Below, in pieces: positions 1 through 5,245 of a stretch of DNA of 5,598 nt. Source of the DNA: Acidimicrobiia bacterium (GTDB lineage: Bacteria; Actinomycetota; Acidimicrobiia; IMCC26256; JACDBD01); assembly GCA_031177445.1 (NCBI GenBank), contig JAPSGP010000224.1, forward strand, positions 1 through 5,598, given 5' to 3'. Under the pieces are notes generated by a model that did not search any database, was not told where the DNA came from, and saw only the letters and a program-made list of their open reading frames with translations. The number at the start of each line of letters is the position of its first letter. The first letter of the stretch is position 1. A program made the position numbers and the translations under genes.

Positions 1-123
1 ACCCTGGACGAAGTCGTGGCGGAGATCGCCGCGACGACCGTGACCGAGCGCGGCGAGACCCGCGCCGACGACCGCATCTCCGAGGCAGCGATGGAGGACA
101 GGAAGCGCGTTGGCTACTTCTGA
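1..123 (+). CDS. cysD: Sulfate adenylyltransferase subunit 2 (CysD), C-terminal end only
   Basis: This is the last 40 codons of the catalytic subunit of ATP sulfurylase, which makes adenosine 5'-phosphosulfate (APS) from sulfate and ATP in the cytoplasm. The 5' part lies outside the window. The visible peptide starts TLDEVVAEI and contains the family's conserved C-terminal block: TERGETRADD (residues 15-24 of the fragment), then SEAAMEDRKR, and the usual terminal GYF before a TGA stop at 121-123. The reading frame stays open to the left edge. It overlaps the start of cysN by 14 bases if cysN begins at the TTG at 110, which fits a co-transcribed and translationally coupled cysDN pair. CysD is a PP-loop (PAPS reductase-like) enzyme working as a heterodimer with CysN. 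Identity is secure because the conserved tail and the following cysN agree. Confidence 0.95.
   Translation, partial: TLDEVVAEIAATTVTERGETRADDRISEAAMEDRKRVGYF
93..105 (+). promoter_or_regulatory. Ribosome binding site candidates deciding the cysN start
   Basis: Two purine-rich Shine-Dalgarno-like stretches lie inside the end of cysD: GGAGG at 93-97 (12 bases before the TTG at 110) and AGGAAG at 100-105 (4 bases before it). The alternative in-frame ATG at 128 has only a weak GAG at 122-124 in front of it. This favours the TTG start, although neither spacing is ideal. Confidence 0.45.
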
Positions 124-1387
124 GCTGATGTCCACCGGCCTGCTCCGCCTGGTGACGGCGGGGTCGGTCGACGACGGCAAGTCGACCTTGATCGGCCGGC
201 TGCTCTACGACACGAAGCAGATCCTCGCCGATCAGCTCGAGCACATCGAGCAGACGTCGCAGCGCCGCGGCGACGGCTACGTGAACCTCGCGCTGCTGAC
301 GGACGGCCTCCGCGCCGAGCGCGAGCAGGGCATCACGATCGACGTCGCCTACCGCTCCTTCGTCACGCCACGCCGCCGCTTCCAGCTGGCCGACGCGCCG
401 GGCCACGTCCAGTACACGCGCAACATGGTCACGGGCGCCTCCACCGCCGACCTCGCGATCATCCTCGTCGACGCACGCAAGGGCGTGATCGAGCAGACGC
501 GGCGGCACTCCTACATCGCCGCCATCCTCGGAACGCCGCACGTCCTCGTGGCGGTGAACAAGATGGACCTGGTCGGCTACTCCGAGGAGCGCTTCCGCGA
601 GATCGAGCAGGAGCTGCGCGAGACGGCCGAGCGGCTCGGGCTGCGCGACGTGCTCGTGATCCCAATCTCGGCGCTGCACGGCGACAACGTCGTCGACCCC
701 GGCGTCGGGATGCCGTGGTACGACGGGCCGACGCTGCTCGAGCACCTCGAGACGGTCGAGGTCGCCGGCGATCGGGACCTCGAGCACCGCCGCTTCCCCG
801 TGCAGTGGGTGATCCGGCCGCTCTCGGAGGAACACCACGACTACCGCGGCTACGCGGGCCAGGTGGCCGGCGGTGTCTGGCGCGCGGGCGACGAGGTGGT
901 CGTGCTGCCGTCTGGGAGGCGGACGCGCGTGGCGTCCGTCGAGACGGCGGAGGGCCCGCTCGACGAGGCCGTCGCGGGCATGTCCGTGACGATCCGCCTC
1001 GAGGACGACCTCGACGTCGGACGCGGCGACCTCCTCGCCGACCCCGACCCGGCGCCCATCGTCGCGCGCGAGCTCGACGCCCACGTCTGCTGGATGGCGG
1101 AGCGCCCGCTCGAGCCGCGCACCCGTCTCGTCGTGAAGCAGACGACGCGCTCGGTGCGCGCGATCGTCGACGAGCTCGTGTCGGTTGTGGACATCCACAC
1201 GCTCGAGGACCGGCCGTCTCCCGGGTGCCTCGAGCTGAACGACATCGCCCGCGTGCGCCTGCGCCTGGCCGAGCCGCTGGCGGTCGATCCCTACGCCGAG
1301 AACCGCGCCACGGGCGCCTTCATCATGATCGACGAGGCGACGAACGACACGGTCGGCGCCGGCATGATCCTCTCCGCCGCTCGCTAG
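110..1387 (+). CDS. cysN: Sulfate adenylyltransferase subunit 1, GTPase CysN
   Basis: Regulatory GTPase subunit of ATP sulfurylase; GTP hydrolysis drives APS formation by CysD. The protein is 425 aa from TTG at 110, or 419 aa from ATG at 128. All GTPase signatures are present: P-loop GSVDDGKS (18-25), switch I region with EREQGITID (70-78), DAPGH (95-99), NKMD (150-153) and SALHGDNV (187-194). After the G domain (about 1-215) come two EF-Tu-like beta-barrel domains (about 225-315 and 320-425), including the conserved DDLDVGRGD stretch. It is shorter than E. coli CysN (about 475 aa) and ends after the barrels, so the APS kinase (CysC) domain found in actinobacterial CysNC fusions is absent. 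No cysC is in the window. The start overlaps cysD, and the TAG stop at 1385-1387 interlocks with the stop of the convergent gene. EF-Tu or SelB are excluded by the DDGKST/DAPGH combination and the cysD linkage. Confidence 0.95.
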   Translation: MATSELMSTGLLRLVTAGSVDDGKSTLIGRLLYDTKQILADQLEHIEQTSQRRGDGYVNLALLTDGLRAEREQGITIDVAYRSFVTPRRRFQLADAPGHVQYTRNMVTGASTADLAIILVDARKGVIEQTRRHSYIAAILGTPHVLVAVNKMDLVGYSEERFREIEQELRETAERLGLRDVLVIPISALHGDNVVDPGVGMPWYDGPTLLEHLETVEVAGDRDLEHRRFPVQWVIRPLSEEHHDYRGYAGQVAGGVWRAGDEVVVLPSGRRTRVASVETAEGPLDEAVAGMSVTIRLEDDLDVGRGDLLADPDPAPIVARELDAHVCWMAERPLEPRTRLVVKQTTRSVRAIVDELVSVVDIHTLEDRPSPGCLELNDIARVRLRLAEPLAVDPYAENRATGAFIMIDEATNDTVGAGMILSAAR

Positions 1388-1728
1388 TCGGCCTCCGCGT
1401 ACGGCGCCGAGACGCTCTTGGGCACGACCAGCGCCCAAGCGTCGATGACGAGCTCGCGCATCTCGACCGCGTCGATCTCCACCAGCCGGACGACCGCCCA
1501 GTTGTAGCGGAGGTCTGACTCTCGCGGCAGCATGAACTTGTGCGGCTCCGTCTCGATCAGCGCGTTGCGCCACTCCTTGGGAAAGGCGAAACCCATCAAC
1601 GTCTCGTCGCGCGAGAACGCCAGGTAGACGATCCGACCGACGCGAAACTTGACGCAGCCGCGCACGAACGCTTCCGTCGTCCGCGGCAGCGTCAGCGCGA
1701 GCGAGCGAACCTCATCGAGGGAGACCAC
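1384..1728 (-). CDS. MmcQ/YjbR family (double-wing DNA-binding fold) protein
   Basis: A 114-aa protein read from a GTG at 1726-1728 to a TAG at 1384-1386. The N-terminus, MVSLDEVRSLALTLP, matches the typical family opening (x-DEVR-x-LAL-x-LP). The middle has the family's pattern of short beta strands: VKFRVGRIVYLAF (26-38), then TLMGFAFPKE (43-52). The C-terminus has a helix ending in the characteristic AWALVVPK (97-104). The family (PF04237) has a fold similar to a MotA C-terminal/double-wing domain; its biological role is unknown, and DNA binding is only proposed. The open frame continues upstream as antisense of the methyltransferase gene, but family homology begins exactly at this GTG, so I start there. 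No Shine-Dalgarno sequence precedes the GTG. A TACGCT hexamer (TANNNT type) at 1743-1738 could be the -10 of a nearly leaderless transcript. The gene is convergent with cysN and divergent from the methyltransferase gene. Confidence 0.82.
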   Translation of the reverse strand: MVSLDEVRSLALTLPRTTEAFVRGCVKFRVGRIVYLAFSRDETLMGFAFPKEWRNALIETEPHKFMLPRESDLRYNWAVVRLVEIDAVEMRELVIDAWALVVPKSVSAPYAEAD

Positions 1729-1821
1729 CAGATCGCAAGCGTACGAGCGGCGACGACGCTCGCGTGCGGTCCGGCGTGAGGAGCCGAACGCCGCCTCTCT
1801 TGCGCCTAGATTGGTGTTGCC
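1729..1821. promoter_or_regulatory. Divergent promoter region between the YjbR-like and methyltransferase genes
   Basis: A 93-bp gap between two genes transcribed away from each other, so it must hold both promoters. On the plus strand TAGATT at 1807-1812 is a plausible -10 box, ending 9 bases before the ATG; neither gene has a recognisable Shine-Dalgarno sequence, so short-leader or leaderless transcripts are likely. On the minus strand TACGCT (1743-1738) is a weaker counterpart. No convincing -35 box is visible for either. A 6-bp inverted repeat, CGAGCG at 1744-1749 and CGCTCG at 1757-1762, could be an operator but is short enough to be chance in this GC-rich DNA. Confidence 0.45.
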
Positions 1822-2508
1822 ATGTCGAGCTGGTACGACGCCTGGGCGGACCGATACGGGGACTGGTCCACGAGCGTCGCTGCTGACGTCCCGTTCTACG
1901 TCGGGCTTGCCCTTGATGCTGACGGGCCGCTGGTCGAGCTTGCAGTTGGCAACGGGCGCGTCGCGATCCCGGTTGCTCAGGCAACGGGCAGGCGTGTAAT
2001 AGGGATTGACTCTTCGCCGGCGATGCTCGCGCAGGCTCGAGTGCGCGCAGTTGAGGCGGGAGTCGAGCTCGACCTGCGTGAAGGAGACATACGGGAGCTC
2101 GAAATCGAGGAGCCGGCGGCCTTGATCTACTGCCCTGGGCGGTCCCTGCTGCATCTGCCCAGGTGGGCCGATCGTCGCCGCTGCTTCGAGCGGGTCGCGG
2201 CATCGCTCCGGTCGAACGGCCGCTTCGCCTGGAACGCGTTCGCCTTCGACCATCACCTCGCATCCGCCATAGACGGCCAGCACGCCGACACGCCGCTGCC
2301 TCACACGAACTACTACAGCGTCGGCGATAACCGAGTCGACATCACGTTGGACGATGGTGGAACCGGTTCGCTCTGGTGGGCAACCAAGAACGAATGGCTG
2401 GGGCTCCTCGACGTCGCCGGCCTGCGCCTCGATGCTCTCTACGGCGGATTCGCCGGGGAACCGCTCGACGACGACAGCCGTGAGTACGTCTTCGTGGCCC
2501 GTCGGTGA
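1822..2508 (+). CDS. Class I SAM-dependent methyltransferase, substrate unknown
   Basis: A 228-aa cytosolic protein with a Rossmann-type methyltransferase core. The N-terminus MSSWYDAWADRYGDW is a typical lead-in helix. Motif I is VELAVGNGR (38-46), the glycine-rich SAM loop with the first Gly replaced by Ala, a common variant. The acidic end of beta-2 is GIDSSPAML (61-69), with Asp63 expected to hold the ribose hydroxyls. GDI (88-90) is expected to contact the adenine. ALIYCPGRSLLHLP (100-113) is motif IV/post-IV, followed by a RVAASLRSNGRFAWNAF helix and strand. The C-terminal EYVFVARR is the usual last strand. Nothing in the sequence identifies the methyl acceptor. Codon use differs from the neighbours: codons such as GTA, ATA, ATT, TCT, GCA and GAA appear (for example residues 57-64), whereas cysN and the amidase gene use almost only G/C-ending codons, so recent acquisition is possible. 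The ATG has no Shine-Dalgarno sequence. Family certain, substrate open. Confidence 0.88.
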   Translation: MSSWYDAWADRYGDWSTSVAADVPFYVGLALDADGPLVELAVGNGRVAIPVAQATGRRVIGIDSSPAMLAQARVRAVEAGVELDLREGDIRELEIEEPAALIYCPGRSLLHLPRWADRRRCFERVAASLRSNGRFAWNAFAFDHHLASAIDGQHADTPLPHTNYYSVGDNRVDITLDDGGTGSLWWATKNEWLGLLDVAGLRLDALYGGFAGEPLDDDSREYVFVARR

Positions 2509-2575
2509 GCGCTCAGCCTGGCCGTCACGACAGCGCCGGGGGACATTCCGCACCCTGGCGCACGCCAACCGCCCT

Positions 2576-2605
2576 GCTGACTTGACCGCGGGACGGTTAT
2601 AGGAT
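2576..2605 (+). promoter_or_regulatory. Weak promoter candidate for the amidase gene
   Basis: The 169-bp gap before the amidase gene contains its most AT-rich stretch at 2597-2606. A TAGGAT at 2600-2605 matches the TANNNT -10 pattern, and CTGACT at 2576-2581 could be the -35 with an 18-bp spacer. A better-looking TTGACC at 2582-2587 is only 12 bases from that -10, too close for normal sigma-A spacing. The assignment is therefore tentative. The rest of 2509-2677 holds no small ORF or terminator that I can support. Confidence 0.3.
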
Positions 2606-2609
2606 TCAG

Positions 2610-2632
2610 CCCCCAGACCCCGGCCCCCGCCC
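2610..2632 (-). other. G-quadruplex-forming motif in the amidase leader
   Basis: On the minus strand this stretch reads as four G-runs of 3, 5, 4 and 5 bases separated by loops of 1, 2 and 3 bases, which satisfies the standard G3+N1-7 quadruplex rule. On the plus strand it is the matching C-rich tract (ccccc, cccc, ccccc, ccc). It lies just downstream of the candidate -10 box and 34 bases upstream of the ribosome binding site, so the G-rich strand would be the template strand of the amidase transcript. Confidence 0.6.
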
Positions 2633-2665
2633 TGCGATCCCAGCGTCCACCCCGCCCGATCTCGT

Positions 2666-2670
2666 GGAGG
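2666..2670 (+). promoter_or_regulatory. Strong Shine-Dalgarno site of the amidase gene
   Basis: GGAGG at 2666-2670 lies 7 bases before the ATG at 2678 and fixes that start. It is the clearest ribosome binding site in the window, in contrast with the genes starting at 1822 and 4518, which have none. Confidence 0.8.
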
Positions 2671-2677
2671 TCACGCG

Positions 2678-4417
2678 ATGAGCAGCCGACTTCGGCGTTC
2701 CCTCGTTCTGACGACCCTGCTGGCCCTCGTGCTCGTCGTATCGGGCGCCGCGGCGCCCCCGCCCGGCCCGGTGGGCAACCCGACGAACACCAAGGTCGCC
2801 GGGATCGACGTCGACGCGACGACGATCCCGGAGCTCCAGGAGTTGATGGATTCACACCGGATGAGCTCCGTCCGGCTGACGAACTTCTATCTCCGGCGCA
2901 TCCGCCAGCTCAACCCGACGCTCAACACCGTGATCACGGTCAGCCCGACGGCCCTCGCCGACGCACGGGCGGCCGACCGGGCGCGACGCAACGGCGACGA
3001 CCGTCCCTTGCTCGGAGTTCCGATCATCGTCAAGGACAACATCAACACCACCGGCATGCCGACGACGGCCGGCTCGTGGGCGCTCGCCGGGAGCACGCCC
3101 GACGACGCGTTCATCGCGGAGCAGCTGAAGGCCGCCGGCGCGATCATCATCGGCAAGGCCAACCTGTCCGAGTGGGCCAACTTCCGGTCCTTCCCGTCCT
3201 CGAGCGGCTGGAGCGGCATCGGCGGCCAGACGAACATGCCCTACGTCCTCGATCGCAACCCGTGCGGCTCGAGCTCCGGATCCGGCGTCGTGGCTGCCGC
3301 CGATCTCGCGGTCGCGGCCGTCGGCACGGAGACGGACGGCTCGATCGTCTGCCCGTCGGGTGCCAACGGCGTCGTCGGGATCAAGCCGACACTCGGGTTG
3401 TGGAGCCGCGCAGGCGTCGTCCCGATCAGCGCCGATCAGGACACGGCCGGCCCGATGGCCCGCAACGTGACCGACGCTGCGGTGCTCCTCGGCGCAGCGA
3501 CCGGCGTCGACCCGGACGACGGCGCGACCGCCGCGCAGGCCGGCAACGCCTTCACCGACTACACCCAGTTCCTCGACGACGAGGCGCTCGACGGCGCCCG
3601 CATCGGCGTCTGGCGCGCCGGGACCTACAACCCGTCGCTCGTCGGACCGGTCGTCGAGCCGATCCTCGACGACGTGATCGACGCGCTCGAGTCCGAAGGT
3701 GCGACCGTGATCGACGGGACCGACATCGACCTGTCGGCGACCGCCGGCGAGTTCCCCGCGCTCCTGTGCGAGTTCAAGACGGACATCGCGACGTACCTGC
3801 AGACGTACGTCGACGGGACGAACCCGGTGACCGGCCAGCCGTACCCACAGACCCTCGCCGAGCTCATCGAGTTCAACGAGGACCATCCCGAGCTCGAGGG
3901 CCCGTGGAACAACCTCGTGTTCGAGCTCGCCGAGGCGACCAACGGGCGTGACGAGGACTGCGCCGAGATTCGTGCCGGCGTCACGCCGCCGGTCCAGAGA
4001 GCGATCGACGAGCTCATGGCCACGCATGACCTCGACGCGATCGTCGCGTTGACGAACGGTCCGGCGTGGCCGACGAACGACGACCCCGATGAGGGCGATC
4101 TCGACGGCCACTTCGAGTACTTCGTGGGCTCGTCTTCGGCCGCTGCGGTGTCGGGCTACGCCGACATCACGGTGCCCGCGGGCTATGTCGAGGGGCTGCC
4201 GATGGGGATCACCTTCATCGGCGGCCGCTGGTCCGAGCCGGAGCTGCTCGGCTTTGCCTACGACTACGAGCAGGCGACACAGGTTCGGGTCCCGCCGCAG
4301 TTCATCCCGACGATTGGCGACGACCTGTTCCCCGGCGCTCCAAACCCGACGGATCAGGCACAGGCGCAGCGGCAGGCGACCCAAATAAAGCGCGCGCGCG
4401 TCGTGCGCTTCCGTTAG
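2678..4417 (+). CDS. Secreted amidase-signature family hydrolase, peptide amidase-like
   Basis: A 579-aa exported amidohydrolase. Residues 1-26 form a Sec-type signal peptide: basic SSRLRRS, hydrophobic core LVLTTLLALVLVV (9-21), and SGAAA with cleavage near 24-26; there is no lipobox cysteine, so a free secreted protein is expected. The amidase-signature core follows. GVPIIVKDNINTTG (113-126) carries the catalytic Lys119, GSSSGSG (197-203) the cis-Ser198, and GTETDGSIVCPSGANG (216-231) the nucleophile Ser222. The spacings Lys-79-Ser-24-Ser equal those I recall for peptide amidase Pam of Stenotrophomonas maltophilia (Lys123, Ser202, Ser226), and the DGSIVCPS form is that subgroup's variant of GGSIR. 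The end of the fold is PAGYVEGLPMGITFIGGRWS; a Gln/Ala/Arg-rich tail of roughly 30 residues, ending KRARVVRFR, follows. Likely reaction: hydrolysis of carboxamide bonds, perhaps C-terminal peptide amides; substrate is inference. It is not GatA, which is cytosolic and unsecreted. It stands alone between its own leader and a terminator. Confidence 0.92.
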   Translation: MSSRLRRSLVLTTLLALVLVVSGAAAPPPGPVGNPTNTKVAGIDVDATTIPELQELMDSHRMSSVRLTNFYLRRIRQLNPTLNTVITVSPTALADARAADRARRNGDDRPLLGVPIIVKDNINTTGMPTTAGSWALAGSTPDDAFIAEQLKAAGAIIIGKANLSEWANFRSFPSSSGWSGIGGQTNMPYVLDRNPCGSSSGSGVVAAADLAVAAVGTETDGSIVCPSGANGVVGIKPTLGLWSRAGVVPISADQDTAGPMARNVTDAAVLLGAATGVDPDDGATAAQAGNAFTDYTQFLDDEALDGARIGVWRAGTYNPSLVGPVVEPILDDVIDALESEGATVIDGTDIDLSATAGEFPALLCEFKTDIATYLQTYVDGTNPVTGQPYPQTLAELIEFNEDHPELEGPWNNLVFELAEATNGRDEDCAEIRAGVTPPVQRAIDELMATHDLDAIVALTNGPAWPTNDDPDEGDLDGHFEYFVGSSSAAAVSGYADITVPAGYVEGLPMGITFIGGRWSEPELLGFAYDYEQATQVRVPPQFIPTIGDDLFPGAPNPTDQAQAQRQATQIKRARVVRFR

Positions 4418-4435
4418 AGGGCAGGTCGCGCAGAC

Positions 4436-4467
4436 GACGAAGCCCGGCGATTCGGCCGGGCTTCGTC
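4436..4467 (+). terminator. Intrinsic terminator hairpin without T-tract, after the amidase gene
   Basis: A perfect 13-bp stem, GACGAAGCCCGGC at 4436-4448 and GCCGGGCTTCGTC at 4455-4467, with a 6-base loop (GATTCG), begins 18 bases after the amidase stop codon. No run of T follows, as is common for actinobacterial terminators. The next gene runs in the same direction and seems to have its own promoter, which supports a termination role. Confidence 0.8.
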
Positions 4468-4505
4468 ACATCCGCCCTGCCCGGATCATGGGGCGGGGCG
4501 TTCGG

Positions 4506-4511
4506 TAGCAT
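4506..4511 (+). promoter_or_regulatory. -10 box of a probable leaderless transcript for the MBL-fold gene
   Basis: TAGCAT matches the TANNNT -10 pattern and ends 6 bases before the GTG at 4518. That is the usual distance from a -10 box to the transcription start, so the transcript would begin at or very near the start codon. No Shine-Dalgarno sequence lies between them, and no clear -35 box is visible. A G-rich stretch (two GGGG runs at 4490-4498) lies just upstream. Confidence 0.5.
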
Positions 4512-4517
4512 CGCGCC

Positions 4518-5186
4518 GTGCGCGAGCTTGCACCGGGTCTGTGGCACTGGACGGCAGCGCACCCCCAGTGGGAGGCGACCGAGCCGTGGGACCAGAACGT
4601 GTCGTCCTACGCGATCGACGACGGCGAGCGCCTCCTGCTCTTCGATCCGCTGGGCGTGCCGAGCGAGCTCGGGGACCTCGCGACCGACCGCGAGACGGCG
4701 ATCGTGCTCACCGCGCCGTGGCATGAGCGCGACTCGGAGAGCCTGGTCCAGCAGCTCGGCGTTCCGGTCTACACGCCGTTGCCCGACACCGCGCAATACC
4801 TCATCGACACGTACGGCATCACCGCCGAACAGGCCGGCGACGGCAGCCCCGACGTCGTCTGGCTGCTCAGGGAGAAGAAGGGCGAGGCACGCGTGTACTC
4901 GCCCGGCGACCGGCTGCCGTTCGGTGCCGACGTGTTCGCCGGTCACAAGGCGAACGACACTGTGCACTGGGTCGAGAGCCGCCGGGCGGTGATCTCCGGC
5001 GACACGCTCGTCGACTTCGGCCAGGGCCTCGAGATCAACGAGAGGTGGCTTCGCCCTGGTGTGACCCGCGGGGAGATCGCGGCGGGGTTGCGCCCGTTGC
5101 TCGCGCTGCCCGTCGAGCACGTTCTCGCGACGCACGGCGGGCCGCACGACCGCGCCGCCCTCGAACGCGCGTTGTCGTCGACCTAG
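4518..5186 (+). CDS. MBL-fold (metallo-beta-lactamase superfamily) protein with atypical metal motif
   Basis: A 222-aa cytosolic protein beginning at GTG 4518 and ending at TAG 5184-5186. MBL-fold features appear in order: opening strands LAPGLWHWTA and NVSSYAIDDGERLLLFDPL (27-45), the position of the first metal motif in LTAPWHERDS (64-73), AGHKANDTVHW (141-151) at the place of the third metal histidine, ISGDTL (159-164) with the bridging Asp162, and ATHGGPHDRAALERAL (204-219) with the last histidine His206. The canonical HxHxDH is not present: only His69 and Asp72 remain in that loop, so metal binding and hydrolase activity are uncertain. His143, Asp162 and His206 are kept. The substrate cannot be told; glyoxalase II or lactonase annotations would be over-reach. 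The start is set by the leaderless promoter context and by the family-like N-terminus. It is convergent with the broken GFA gene to its right. Confidence 0.8.
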   Translation: MRELAPGLWHWTAAHPQWEATEPWDQNVSSYAIDDGERLLLFDPLGVPSELGDLATDRETAIVLTAPWHERDSESLVQQLGVPVYTPLPDTAQYLIDTYGITAEQAGDGSPDVVWLLREKKGEARVYSPGDRLPFGADVFAGHKANDTVHWVESRRAVISGDTLVDFGQGLEINERWLRPGVTRGEIAAGLRPLLALPVEHVLATHGGPHDRAALERALSST

Positions 5187-5245
5187 TGCCGTCGCGACCG
5201 GCGGCGGCTGACGGACGCTTCACGTACCACTCCGCGACGTCGGCT

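Noticed and set aside
715..1518. A 267-codon plus-strand frame within and beyond cysN
   Set aside because: Arg-rich, featureless translation lying in another frame of a complete CysN; it also crosses the convergent YjbR-like gene.
2506..2515. Perfect 10-base palindrome TGAGCGCTCA covering the methyltransferase stop codon
   Set aside because: It has no loop and no T-tract, and a palindrome this short can arise by chance, so it cannot be called a terminator or operator.
1729..2568. Minus-strand open frame continuing upstream of the YjbR-like gene, antisense to the methyltransferase gene
   Set aside because: Family similarity starts at the GTG at 1728; the upstream part has low-complexity Arg/Pro/Gly-rich composition typical of an antisense shadow of a GC-rich gene.
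2852..4384. A 510-codon open frame on the minus strand, antisense to the amidase gene
   Set aside because: Long antisense frames are expected where codons end in G or C. The translation is rich in Arg, Val and Asp, with no recognisable domain, and the plus strand carries a complete amidase with its catalytic triad.
4470..4498. Two alternative small hairpins (ATCCG/CGGAT and CCGCCC/GGGCGG) between the terminator and the MBL promoter
   Set aside because: Stems of 5-6 bp in very GC-rich DNA upstream of the proposed transcription start; no support for an RNA element or riboswitch.
4302..5147. A 281-codon minus-strand frame opposite the MBL gene
   Set aside because: No domain is recognised; it spans the amidase end, the terminator and the MBL gene, so it is a shadow.
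5187..5245. Possible bidirectional terminator between the convergent MBL and GFA genes
   Set aside because: Only 5-bp arms (CCGTC and GACGG) could be found, too weak to claim.
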